From NCBI GenBank assembly GCA_020634935.1, contig JACKAT010000015.1, forward strand, positions 1 through 64,000: a stretch of 64,000 nucleotides of DNA, read 5' to 3'. Source of the stretch: Anaerolineales bacterium. GTDB taxonomy: Bacteria > Chloroflexota > Anaerolineae > 4572-78 > J111. Under the pieces are notes generated by a model, which saw only the letters and a list, made by a program, of their open reading frames with translations, searched no databases and had not been told where the DNA came from. The position numbers and the translations under genes were made by a program. Shown piece by piece: positions 16,670 to 27,400 of the stretch. The first letter of the stretch is position 1. Every line of letters starts with the position of its first letter.

Positions 16670-19600
16670 TTAGGAACCCGCCGAGCCTTCCTCAACTGAG
16701 CGGATCGTCTGATGCAGTTCTTGATTGAGACGGTTAAGCTTGGCTTCGGCCGATTTTAGATCGGTGATGTCAATAACCAACGAGAAGAAGCCCTGGACTT
16801 CGCCGTTGACTATTTCCGGCACAAAGGTAACTAACTCATGGTCTACTTCATCCGGCGTTAAGGTTGGAATATCAATTTCAAATCGGACAGCTTCCCCGGC
16901 CAGAACCCGGTCGATATAGGGTTTCTCTTGCTCGTAGCGTTCAGCCCCAATGACCTCGTTCAGTGGCCGGCCAATCATCTGGTTAGGCGGGAGATCGGTT
17001 AGCGGTTCGTACTGCCGGTTAGCATAGCCGATACGCTGGTCGGCGTCGATATAGGCAATACGCGCTGGAACGTTATCAGCAATAAGATGGAGCTGCTGCT
17101 CGGTTTTTTGCAGGGCATGCTCGACGTGTTTGCGGTTGGTGATGTCGATGGCCGAGCCCAGAATTTCGGCCACGGAACCGTCGCGATTTCGTTTGAACAC
17201 CGTTTCGTAGCTAATGTGCCAGCGCCATTCGCCATTTTTGTGGCGAATCCGGTATTCATGCCGAAAGACCTGCGAGTCTTGACTGGCAATAAGTTGAGCC
17301 CAATGGTCCGGCTGCCGGGCCCAATCATCGGGGTGCATCAGTAACGGCAGCATTTGATCCCCCATCGCCTGAATTTCAGCTATGGTGTACCCCAACTCCT
17401 CACCAATGTCTCGATTGAGATAAATATTGCGCTGTTCGTTAAGACTGTAGACGTAAATCCAATTCGGGTCGGCTTCGGTCACGGCCTCGATAAAGTGGGT
17501 TCGCTCTTTAAGCGTGGTGACATCGACGGCCAGGGAAAAAACCCCTTTTATGCGATCATTGTCTTTGTCCGGCAGGTAAGTAATTTGCACGGTAAAGGAG
17601 TCCATACTGTAGGGATCGGGAAAGTGATCTTCAAAAGTAACGGTTTCACCGGCTAAGGCCCTATCCATGAAGGGCTTGCTGCGGTTAAAAAAGTCGAAGT
17701 CCAGGACTTCCCAAATCGGGCGGCCGATCATCTCCACCGGCGATAAATTAGCCAACTGCCCATATTTTTTATTGACAAACCGGAAATGATAATCCGGGCC
17801 AAGCCGAGCAACCCAGGCCGGAATGTTATCGGTGATGGTTTGCAACTGTCGGGTGGTATTTTGTAGGGCTTGCTCGGCCCGAATGCGATCCGTAATATCA
17901 ACGACGAGCGCGAAGTAGCCCTGCACCACCTTGTCTTTAACATCGGGGACCAGGGTCACCAATTCGTGTGCAAAGCCGGCATTGGGTATCGCGGGACCTT
18001 GCGCTTCAAACGTAACCGGCTCTCCTAAGAGTACCTGCTCAATGTAAGGTTTGGCCCACTGATACCGCTCAACCCCAACAATATCCTGAATATGGCGGCC
18101 AATTATCTGCTCATACGGCAGGCCGGTCAGCAGTTCGTACCGTTGGTTGGCAAATTGCAGCCGCTGCTCGGCATCAATATAGGAGATTCGCCCTGGCAAA
18201 TTATCGGTGATGACGCGCAGTTGGTGAGTCGTTTGTTGCAGGGCGGTTTCCGCATCTTTCCGCTTAGTGATATCCAGCCCGGAGCTAATGGTACCGCTAA
18301 TGCGGCCTTTGACATCCTGTAACAGGGCGTTGTTCCAGACAATCGTGCGTAATTCGCCCGCTTTGGTGACAATCTCATTTTCATAGCTGGTTACCTGGTT
18401 AACTTTTCCAGCCATAAGTTGCTCAAAAACCGATTTGACCTCGGCGATGTTATGGGAGGGCAGGCAGGTATCGAACCAGTTACGGCCTAATAACTCCATT
18501 TCGGTGTAACCTAGCAGTTCGGCGCCTTTGGGGTTGATGCGGGTGATTTCGCCCTGGCTGTTTAACACCACTAATAACCCGGACATGACATCCAGGTACT
18601 GCTGCGACTGCCGGGCTACTTCTAACGCTTCCAATTCTTTGCGGACCGCAATATCGATAAACGTCAAAACCACCCCGTCGACACGACCTGACTCGGTCTG
18701 GTAGGGCAGCACTCGGAGCAGATAATAGACCCCGTCAAGGGTTTTGGTTTCAAATTCCACGGTGTTGCCACGGGCCAGGACGGTCCGGGCCGCCTGAGTT
18801 AAATCGTCGAAACTGAGATCAATGTTATAGGCCAAATGCTCCAGCGGCCGGCCGACATCTTGGGGCAGCAAACTAAAGCTTTGGGCGACAGCCGGCGTAA
18901 AAGAGCGGATGCGCAGCTGCGCATCCAAAAAAATAACGCCAATTTGAGTGCTTTTCTGCAGATTTTGCAGATCGTCATTGAGCTGGATCAACTCATCTAT
19001 TTTGCGTTGGTGTTCGGCGTTAACGGTATAAAGTTCTTCATTAACGGATTGCAACTCCTCGTTGATGGATTGCAGCTCCTCATTGGAAGTCGTTAATTCT
19101 TCATTAGCGGCTTGCAATTCTTCATTGGAGGTTTCCACCTCTTCGATGGTAATTCTTAAATGCTCTTTGGTATACTTTAGCTGCCGTTTCAACTTGTTGA
19201 TCTGGTCGCTCGGCATGCTATCGCTGTTAGCTGTTTCAGACAGAGCGGTGTTTGGGGCCGCCTCGATCTCCAGCAGCGGTTCTAAGGCGACAAAAAAGCG
19301 GCTCACTTGATTAAGTGATGATTTGAGGGGTTTGATGGTTACATTCAACGTTACGGGGCCATTGTGGGTGTTAGTTTGAATACCGTAGTAAGTAACCTCT
19401 TCGTTTTCTTTGACCACGCGAATTAATCCGGCCCGGATCGTTGTCTGAAGATCGCCCGCGAGCATCTTGAGCGCATTGAGTGTGCCGGGCCCGCTTGGCG
19501 GATGTAAATATTGATTGCCATTGCCCAAAATATAGAGGATGTCGTACCCTTCATTTAATAGCAACCCATCAGGCACATATTCAGAGATTAGCCCCTCAAC

Positions 19601-21130
19601 CCACTCATCCGTAATTCGGGGTTGGACTTGACCTAACAATGACTGCTGCGGGGGCATGAGTTTGGGTTGGGCCATCATTTTAAGATTAATGGTGTCTAAC
19701 CGGATATCGCGTTTTTTGCGAAAGAGCCGCCAGCGGCCCAAGGTGTCGAACTCTTTACCGGCCACGCCAATATGGTCGCTGGCCCCTAACATCAGAAAAC
19801 CACCGGTAATCAGGCCAAAGTGAAAATTAGCGATCACTTGCTGCTGAATCAAACTTTCTAAATAAATCAAAACGTTGCGGCAGCTAATCAAATGCTGCTT
19901 GGTGAAAGGAGGGTTTTCAATTAAATTGTGGCGAGAAAACGTCACCATCTCCCGCAGTTTCTTGTCAATTATATAGCCGTCCTGATAGGGGGTGAAGTAC
20001 CGGTTTAGCCACTCCGCCGATACATTGGCCAAACTGTCTCCCTTATAAAAGCCTTGGGCGGCCAAATTGAGCGACTGCTGGTGAACATCGGTGGCGAAGA
20101 TACGCAGATTGACCTTGATGGAATGCGTATTAAAGTATTCTTGAAAAAGAACGGCCATAGAGTAGGCTTCCTCACCGGTAGCACAGCCAGGCACCCAGAC
20201 ACGAATTTCACCAGTGGGCGTGGCCATTTCAACCAATTCGGGAATAGCGACTTTCATTAACGTATTAAAGGCCTCGGGATCGCGGAAAAATTTGGTAACC
20301 TCAATAAGTAGGTCCCGATAAAGTGTATCCAGTTCTTTAGGATTACTCTGTAAACGCAGTAGATAGTTTTTAATATCGCGACTATTGGACATTGTGATGC
20401 GGCGCTCGATACGCCGCAAGATCGTGTTAGGCTTATACTTGGTGAAATCAATTTGAAAGCGGTCTTCCAGGAGATTAAAAACGACAGAAAGTTCATTCTC
20501 TTCGGTAGCGCCAGAGGCAGCGGTGGATGCTTGTTGCTGCTTGCTGATATAAGTCATAATTTTATGCGGCATTTGACTCGGCTCGGTAATAATATCCACC
20601 TGGCCGGTCTCAATAGCACTGTGAGGCATCCCGTCAAATTGAGCCGATTGTTTATCCTGAACAATGACGAGCCCCCCCATCTCATGCACCCGCACTATCC
20701 CGCGCGAGCCGTCACTACCGGTACCGGAGAGAATTATCGCGATAGATCGGTCTTGAGCCTCGTCGCCCAAAGAGAAAAAAAACTGGTCAATCGGCCGGTG
20801 AAGACCTTGCGCTGAATCGCGCTCTGAAAGGAGCAAGGTGTTTTGAAAAAGGATCATGTTCTTGTTGGGGGGAATCAGGTAGATGGTGTTCCTTTCCACG
20901 CTGATCCCGTGCTCTACCCGCTGGATGGCCATTTTGGTATGACGCCCGAGCAGCTCATCCATCATACTCTTAAAGTCAGGCGACAAATGCTGCACAATAA
21001 CAAAGGCCAGACCGGTATTGGGCGGCATATGGTCAAAAAAACTTTCTAAGGACTCTAATCCGCCTGCCGAAGCGCCAATCCCAACGATATAACTAGGTTG
21101 TTGGTAGGATTCGTTGTAATTCTGAGTCAT
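16670..21130 (-). CDS. CheB-CheR-multi-PAS signalling protein
   Basis: A 1486-residue cytoplasmic fusion. Residues about 12-195 are a CheB methylesterase domain with the Ser in GIGASAGG, the His in VQHLSPDF and the Asp in LSGTGSDGS. Residues about 215-470 are CheR: an N-terminal helical part and a SAM site VWVPGCATGEEAYSMA. A long coiled coil built on EELQAANEELTTSNEELQ-like repeats (about 645-725) leads to six PAS domains up to the C-terminus. The protein ends in a short coiled coil with no histidine kinase, though relatives often carry one. No chemotaxis genes are nearby, so it may modify non-chemotactic partners. ATG at 21130 follows AAAGGA. Confidence 0.88.
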   Translation of the reverse strand: MTQNYNESYQQPSYIVGIGASAGGLESLESFFDHMPPNTGLAFVIVQHLSPDFKSMMDELLGRHTKMAIQRVEHGISVERNTIYLIPPNKNMILFQNTLLLSERDSAQGLHRPIDQFFFSLGDEAQDRSIAIILSGTGSDGSRGIVRVHEMGGLVIVQDKQSAQFDGMPHSAIETGQVDIITEPSQMPHKIMTYISKQQQASTAASGATEENELSVVFNLLEDRFQIDFTKYKPNTILRRIERRITMSNSRDIKNYLLRLQSNPKELDTLYRDLLIEVTKFFRDPEAFNTLMKVAIPELVEMATPTGEIRVWVPGCATGEEAYSMAVLFQEYFNTHSIKVNLRIFATDVHQQSLNLAAQGFYKGDSLANVSAEWLNRYFTPYQDGYIIDKKLREMVTFSRHNLIENPPFTKQHLISCRNVLIYLESLIQQQVIANFHFGLITGGFLMLGASDHIGVAGKEFDTLGRWRLFRKKRDIRLDTINLKMMAQPKLMPPQQSLLGQVQPRITDEWVEGLISEYVPDGLLLNEGYDILYILGNGNQYLHPPSGPGTLNALKMLAGDLQTTIRAGLIRVVKENEEVTYYGIQTNTHNGPVTLNVTIKPLKSSLNQVSRFFVALEPLLEIEAAPNTALSETANSDSMPSDQINKLKRQLKYTKEHLRITIEEVETSNEELQAANEELTTSNEELQSINEELQSVNEELYTVNAEHQRKIDELIQLNDDLQNLQKSTQIGVIFLDAQLRIRSFTPAVAQSFSLLPQDVGRPLEHLAYNIDLSFDDLTQAARTVLARGNTVEFETKTLDGVYYLLRVLPYQTESGRVDGVVLTFIDIAVRKELEALEVARQSQQYLDVMSGLLVVLNSQGEITRINPKGAELLGYTEMELLGRNWFDTCLPSHNIAEVKSVFEQLMAGKVNQVTSYENEIVTKAGELRTIVWNNALLQDVKGRISGTISSGLDITKRKDAETALQQTTHQLRVITDNLPGRISYIDAEQRLQFANQRYELLTGLPYEQIIGRHIQDIVGVERYQWAKPYIEQVLLGEPVTFEAQGPAIPNAGFAHELVTLVPDVKDKVVQGYFALVVDITDRIRAEQALQNTTRQLQTITDNIPAWVARLGPDYHFRFVNKKYGQLANLSPVEMIGRPIWEVLDFDFFNRSKPFMDRALAGETVTFEDHFPDPYSMDSFTVQITYLPDKDNDRIKGVFSLAVDVTTLKERTHFIEAVTEADPNWIYVYSLNEQRNIYLNRDIGEELGYTIAEIQAMGDQMLPLLMHPDDWARQPDHWAQLIASQDSQVFRHEYRIRHKNGEWRWHISYETVFKRNRDGSVAEILGSAIDITNRKHVEHALQKTEQQLHLIADNVPARIAYIDADQRIGYANRQYEPLTDLPPNQMIGRPLNEVIGAERYEQEKPYIDRVLAGEAVRFEIDIPTLTPDEVDHELVTFVPEIVNGEVQGFFSLVIDITDLKSAEAKLNRLNQELHQTIRSVEEGSAGS

Positions 21131-21215
21131 CTATGAAATCCTTTGTAAAGGTTTGCGGACCCGTTACCGCAATCGATTATTATTTGAGGTAGGGAGTAGA
21201 TGAGGTGATTGGAAC

Positions 21216-24200
21216 TTAAATTTGCCCAATAAGGTCATCGAGTGAGATTAAGGAATTTTTCTGCCGGTCAGTCACCGGCTTGTCTGGCAGTCGGGCAGCT
21301 ACTTTAAGCCGCTCAATATACTGGCCAACCTGTTGTCGTAGCGTCTGGCTGGCGGCCGGATGGGCGAAAACCAGCTCCAGCACCGAGGTGTTCCAGGCCG
21401 GTCGATGATTCTGAGCGCTGTGGCTGCCGTCGGCACTGCTTTGCACCAGCCCCCATAAAGCCTCGAGTACGGCTGGGGTCAACTGCTCGTTGTACCCGAT
21501 CTCAATGGCTTTACGAAAGTCATCCTCAGCCGCCCCATGATCGGCCAAAGCTAATGTCACCCAACCCAGAGCATTGAGCGTGGTGACCTGCCCCCATGTA
21601 TCGCGGATGTCCCGGCAGCGCGCCGCGCTCTCTTGCAGCAGCGTTTTGGCTTCGCTGCGTTTACCGGCTGCCTCGCTGACCCGGCTGAGATAAAGCCCTA
21701 GATTTTTCAGCGTGTGAGCCACCGCCCAACTGTCACCCACCTCCCGGCTGATAGCCAGACACGCCCGTAGGTCGCTTTCAATCTTGGGCGAGTATCCTTG
21801 CCCGGCCGCATAGCGCGTCAGCCCCAAGACCGCCAGGGCATAGCCGCGATAGCGGCTCTCACCCAGGGCCTCCAGTTCGTCTCGGCTCTGGCGCAGCAGC
21901 GACTCGGCCTGCTCCAGTTCGCCCAGGTCGTGGGCGATCATCCCCAAGATCACCCGGGAGCGGGCGGCATACAGCGGATCGGCGGCTGTACTTAGCACCG
22001 ATAAACTTTCGGTCAAACGCTGTTGGGCCAGGTCATAATGGCCCTGTTGATAGGCCAAAAAACCCTGCTGATGCAAGTCTAAGCCGCGATCCCAGGTTGG
22101 GCTGGGGGCGCGGAGGGCGGCCAGGCTTTTGTGATACAAGCCGGCGGCTTGTTCAAAACGGCCTAAATACCAATATTGGTTAATATCGGCTACGGTCACC
22201 TCCCGGCTGGGGTCGATGGCGTGCTGCCAGCCAGCCCGGATGTTGCCGGCTTCGGCGCTTAACTCGGCCAGGACTTTGGCTTCATCGGCAGCCTGGTACT
22301 GTCCACCGCGCTGCTGCAAAAAATTAGCATAATAATGACTGTGCCGGTTAAGCGTTGCTTCTGGCTCGGCCGGGGTCTCGGCCAGCTTTTCCCAGGCATA
22401 TTGGCGCAGCAGTTCGTGCAGAGTGTACCGGCCGGAAGGGTTGTGGCGCAGCAGCGATTTATCGATCAGCGCCGCCAAAATAGGCCGGGTGGCTCCGGCC
22501 ACTTCTTTAGCCGCCTCTTGTTGAAACCCGCCCCGAAATACAGACAGCCGGCGTAACACCTCCTGCTCTTGGGGCAAGAGTAGGCTCCACGAATGTTCAA
22601 ACATGGCCCGTAAACTACGATGTCGGGCCGGCAGGTTTCTAAGCGAGCTGGATAGAAAATCAAGGTTGGCCTCGATCCCGGCTACAATCTCGGCGCAGGT
22701 TGACAGCCGCAGCAGGCTGGCGGCCAGTTCCAAGGCCAGCGGCACCCCATCAACTAAACGACAGATCCTGATGACGGCCGGCATGTCATTAGCCGGCAGT
22801 TCGACATCGCCGCGGACTTGCTGGGCCCGTTCCATAAACAGGGCCACCGCACTATAATTTTGGAGGTTGGAAATTGGCGATGGCCGATCAGCGGTGAGAG
22901 ATTGACGGTTGAAGCCAGGTAATAGATCTGAAGCCAGAGGGATAGTTGACTCGGCGGGAGGATAGGTTAGACCGCCAAGTTCAAGCACCCACTCTTGTCG
23001 CAGATGCAGCCGTTCGCGGGAGGTGACTAGCAGCTTTAAGTTGGGGGTCTGCTGCAATAAGCGGTCCAACCGGTCGGCGCTTTCGATGAGATATTCAAAG
23101 TTATCTAAAATGAGGAGGGTGGGGGAGGCTTGCCGGAGATGATGGATCAGATAAGTCATGGGGTCCTGAGCGCCCGGTGCGGGTAGTTGTAAGGTAGTAA
23201 TGATGGCCGGTATCAAAACCTGCCAGGCCGAACCGGCCGGCGGGTTAGCCTCGGCCGGTGGAGCCAGGGCCACCAGGTAGATACCACCCGGAAAACCGGT
23301 TGCCCCAACGAGCGAATTGGGTTGAGTATAGCGGGCCGCCCCATGCAGGGCGAGGCGGGTTTTGCCCACGCCGCCCGGCCCGACTAAGGTGAGCAGACGG
23401 CAGTTGACATTATTCAAATTGGCAACCACTTGCTTCAACTCGATTTCACGGCCAATGAAGGCATCGGGTTGGGGGGGTAGATTGTGAGGCGGCGGGGCAT
23501 CGACCGTTTTCAGCCGCTCGTAGAGGGCCTTGGTTTCGACGGTGGGTTCAACGCCGAACTCTTCGGCCAGAATTTTGCGGCAGGTATCATACTGGGCCAG
23601 CGCCGCGTTGCGCTGCCCGCTGCGGGCCAGCAGCATCATCATCTGCCGGTGGGCCGACTCCCGCCAGGGGTCGGTCTCTAGCAGCCGGTTAGCGTAAACA
23701 TGGCCGTTTTCAAAATCATTCTGATCGAGATAGTGGTTGACCAGGGTTTCCAACCCGTCCAGCATTAATTCGCGTAAATGTTCGCGCTGATTGATTACCC
23801 ACTCCTCAAACGGCAGCGAGTCTTTAACGTAGACGCCTTCCAAAAAATCACCTTGATAGAGATCGATGGCTTGTTTCAGAGAATGGGTATCCGACGTTGA
23901 GTCATGAGCCGCCAGCTGGGTTTGGAAATCGGCGGCATCTAAGTGAACCGACGTATCGCTATTAAAAGCCACCATCTGCCGCTCGATGCTCAGGTACGGG
24001 TCAACCAGCTTCCGCAGCGTTGATAAGGATTTGGTGAGATTGCGTTTAGCTTTGCCTTCGTCCATCTCGCCCCAAAATAAATCGGCCAGCACTTCCCGGG
24101 TTTGAGGCTGCCCGGTAACGGCCAGGAAATAGAACAATGCTTCGGTCTTGGCTGTGCCGAAGCCGGTTACAGGGGTGTTGTTGAAGGTAACCTGGGGCTG

Positions 24201-24230
24201 TCCTAAGACTTTGATGTATAACTCAGTCAT
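21216..24230 (-). CDS. BTAD/AfsR-type regulator with NB-ARC ATPase and TPRs
   Basis: A 1004-residue STAND regulator. Residues 1-100 form an OmpR-like winged helix (GFGTAKTEALFYFLAVTGQP, VLADLFWGEM), and about 100-245 a bacterial transcriptional activation domain (DLYQGDFLEGVYVKDSLPFE; GVEPTVETKALYERL). The NB-ARC ATPase has Walker A LVGPGGVGKTRLAL near 283-296 and TLLILDNFEYLIE as Walker B. TPR helices fill the rest, ending without a LuxR HTH. An Asn/Ser-rich insertion (NRQSLTADRPSPISNLQ) interrupts the ATPase near residue 450. It reads in the same direction as the CheB-CheR gene 85 bases downstream. Target unknown. Confidence 0.87.
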   Translation of the reverse strand: MTELYIKVLGQPQVTFNNTPVTGFGTAKTEALFYFLAVTGQPQTREVLADLFWGEMDEGKAKRNLTKSLSTLRKLVDPYLSIERQMVAFNSDTSVHLDAADFQTQLAAHDSTSDTHSLKQAIDLYQGDFLEGVYVKDSLPFEEWVINQREHLRELMLDGLETLVNHYLDQNDFENGHVYANRLLETDPWRESAHRQMMMLLARSGQRNAALAQYDTCRKILAEEFGVEPTVETKALYERLKTVDAPPPHNLPPQPDAFIGREIELKQVVANLNNVNCRLLTLVGPGGVGKTRLALHGAARYTQPNSLVGATGFPGGIYLVALAPPAEANPPAGSAWQVLIPAIITTLQLPAPGAQDPMTYLIHHLRQASPTLLILDNFEYLIESADRLDRLLQQTPNLKLLVTSRERLHLRQEWVLELGGLTYPPAESTIPLASDLLPGFNRQSLTADRPSPISNLQNYSAVALFMERAQQVRGDVELPANDMPAVIRICRLVDGVPLALELAASLLRLSTCAEIVAGIEANLDFLSSSLRNLPARHRSLRAMFEHSWSLLLPQEQEVLRRLSVFRGGFQQEAAKEVAGATRPILAALIDKSLLRHNPSGRYTLHELLRQYAWEKLAETPAEPEATLNRHSHYYANFLQQRGGQYQAADEAKVLAELSAEAGNIRAGWQHAIDPSREVTVADINQYWYLGRFEQAAGLYHKSLAALRAPSPTWDRGLDLHQQGFLAYQQGHYDLAQQRLTESLSVLSTAADPLYAARSRVILGMIAHDLGELEQAESLLRQSRDELEALGESRYRGYALAVLGLTRYAAGQGYSPKIESDLRACLAISREVGDSWAVAHTLKNLGLYLSRVSEAAGKRSEAKTLLQESAARCRDIRDTWGQVTTLNALGWVTLALADHGAAEDDFRKAIEIGYNEQLTPAVLEALWGLVQSSADGSHSAQNHRPAWNTSVLELVFAHPAASQTLRQQVGQYIERLKVAARLPDKPVTDRQKNSLISLDDLIGQI
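22853..22915 (-). repeat. in-frame low-complexity insertion in the AfsR gene
   Basis: The plus strand reads GGAGGTTGGAAATTGGCGATGG and then GAGAGATTGACGG. It codes for FNRQSLTADRPSPISNLQN between segments that are normally adjacent (PPAES... and ...YSAVALFMERA). The style matches the insertions in the LuxR gene. Confidence 0.45.
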
Positions 24231-24417
24231 AACTTGTTAGTTTCTCTCAAAAATCACGTATTTATCGGCAGACAGGGCGACTGGCGCTTTTGCGAGGAAT
24301 TTAGAGCCAGACACTGAACACGAATCTCAATTTTCGCACTTTTTTCGCATTGGGCTACTATAATAGGCAAACTGCCCGGTGTGTGTCCAGATGATATTAT
24401 AGACGTAATTTCAATCA

Positions 24418-27400
24418 ATGAAAACGCTCGCCAACTTTTTCTTAGTTGCCATCTTAATAGGGGTTTCAACCACCCACATTTACGCCCAAGCCGGTGAGGA
24501 TTTGAAATTTACCCGGCTGCAAAGTGGGCATTCCGCGCAAATGTTGATGATACGGCCCGAGCAGCAAGAATTAGGGGCGTTCGGCGCTCGAAGCAGCCTG
24601 GGCCATGCCGCCCAGGCGCCCCAAGGTCAAGAAGATGGCTCGGTCTTGTGGCAAACTGTTTGGTTTAGAGTGATTGTCGTGCTGATCGCCGTTGGGTTGG
24701 TGGTGGGGGCCGTCAGATGGCGGGTGATAGTCAACGAGCATCAGAAGCAGCAGTTGCGAGCCCAAATCGAGGCCCGAACGCGGGACCTGGTTAAAAGCAA
24801 CGAACACCTTCTGCGTGAAATTGTGGAGCGGGAAAAGGTTGATGAGGCCCTGCGCCAGCGAGAAAGCCGCACCCGCGCCTTATTGAGCGCCATCCCTGAT
24901 TTAATGCTGAATATGAGCCACGATGGCACGATCTTAGATTTTGAAGCCTCGCGGGCCGGCACTTACGCCGCCCCGGAAACCCTTGTTGGCCACAAAGTTC
25001 AGGATATTATGCCGCCCTACATCGGGGAGTTGGCTATCAAGCAAATTGCCCAAACGCTCGCATCCGGCGAAATGGCCACGGTGGAGTACCAATTACGGTC
25101 TCGAGAAGGGGTTTTGGAAGATTTCGAGACGCGGATGGTCGTCTCCGGCCCGGATGAGGTGATCGGTATTGTGCGCAACATCACCGATCGCAAACAGGCT
25201 CATGCCAAACTGGAAGAGAGCCGAACCCGGCTGCGCGAGTTATTTACCCAAACCCAAACCGCGCTGGCCGAAACCGAAACCTACGCCCAACGGCTCAAAT
25301 TGCTCAACTCATTGGGGCAGCAGTTGAATCTAGCCACCGCCGAGTCTGAAATTTTCGATATCGCTACCCGTTTTATTCGACAAATCATTCAAACCAACCG
25401 GGCCAGTATTGCCCTGTTGACGGACGATGATCACTATCAGGTGTACGGCCTCAGCGGCGACAGCGGCGGCCTGGATTTGAGCGAACCTATTCCCCTGGCC
25501 GGCTCCATCATCGAGGAGTCTATCCAGCAGCGCCAGGCCATCAACATTCCCGATCTGTCAAAAGATGAATACGAGGCTCGTTCCAAACTGCGCGACGCGG
25601 GCTTTTTGTCATCGCTGGTGATCCCGATGATTTTAGGCGATCGGGTCATTGGTACGATCAATGTGGGCAGCAAACGCCGCAGCGCCTACGATTCACGTGA
25701 TGAAGAACTGCTGCGCCACATCGCTGCTTTTGTGGGCGTAACCATCGCCAACTTGCGTTGGACGCACGAGTTGGAGTCAGCGAAAGAAGGCGCTGAAAGC
25801 CTCAACCAACAGTTATTTGAGAAAGTCACCGAGCTGGAAGTGGCCCACAGCGAACTTCGCCGTCAACGCAACTATCTCGCTGCATTGCATGATACCGCCC
25901 TGGCCTTGCTCAACCGTTTAGACCTAACCGATCTGCTGGAAAGTATTTTGGATCAGGCCTGCCAAATGCTCGACATTCACGATGGCGTTTTCTATCTGGG
26001 CAGCCCCGACACCCTTATGCTTGAGCAAGTTGCGGCCGTCGGCTTTCCGACCAAACTCCCCCAGCGGGCTTTGGCTGTTGGTGAAGGTTTGGTTGGTCAG
26101 GTGTGGCAGTCCGGCGAAACTATCACCATTCCCGATTATGGTATGTGGCAAGATCGTCTGTCCGGATCGGCCTACACCGTGGCTCATTATACAGTCGGCG
26201 TACCCCTTAAAATTGGTGAGACAGTGGTTGGTGTGATTGTGATGGGCTCAACCGACCCTGATCGCATACTGACCGTCGATGAGATCAATTTGTTGGAGCA
26301 GTTTGCCCGGTTGGCGGCCATCGCCGTGGATAATGCCCGGCTCTACCACCAAACTCAACAGGCCAGAGAGGCAGCCGAGGCGGCTAATCGGGCCAAGAGC
26401 GCCTTTTTGGCCAACATGAGCCACGAATTACGCACCCCGCTAAATGCGATCTTAGGCTTTGCCCAACTTATGGAGCGCGACCCGACTCTATCTGAGGCTC
26501 ACCAGGAAAACCTGCGGATTATTAGTCGCAGTGGCGAGCATTTGCTGTCGTTAATCAACGATGTGCTGGAGATGTCGAAAATTGAGGCCGGCCGGGTAAC
26601 GCTGCACGAGCATAATTTTAATCTGTACCGCCTGCTCGATGATCTGGAAGATATGTTCCGGCTGCGGGCCGAGGAAAAAGGGCTCCAGTTGATTTTTGAA
26701 CGTGGATCGGATATCCCCCACTACATTCGGGCCGATGAAAGTAAATTGCGCCAGGTCTTGATTAATCTGCTCGGTAACGCCGTTAAATTTACCGAGGAAG
26801 GCGGCGTTTCCCTCCGCGTTCGTCTTGACGAAATTCCCCCCTCCAAAGAAGCATCCCTGGCTCCCCATCTCCACTCACCCAGCCAACCGTCCACCTCTCC
26901 CACGCTTCAACTCCCTAACCAACTATCTGACGAACCAACTGACGCTCCCACGCTCCAACTCTACTTCGAAGTTACCGATACCGGCTCAGGCATTGCCGCC
27001 GATGAGTTAGATCGACTCTTTGAAGCGTTTGTCCAAACCCGCAGCGGCGAACAGATGCAAGAGGGGACCGGCTTGGGGCTGCCGATTAGCCGCCAATTTG
27101 TTCGCCTTATGGGGGGCGATTTTACTGTGACCAGTGAAGTCGATCAGGGATCGATTTTTTCATTTAACATTCACGTCAAACCGGCCGACTCAAGTGAACT
27201 ACCGGCTAAACCCTACACGCGCCGAGTAGTAGGATTAGCGCCCGATCAAGCCACCTATCGCATCTTGGTCGTCGAGGATACCTGGGCCAACCGCAAACTT
27301 TTGGTTAACCTGTTGGAGCCGTTGGGATTCGAGGTCCGCGAAGCAGTCAATGGGCAGGAAAGCCTGGACATTTGGGAGGAGTGGGCCCCGCATCTAATCT

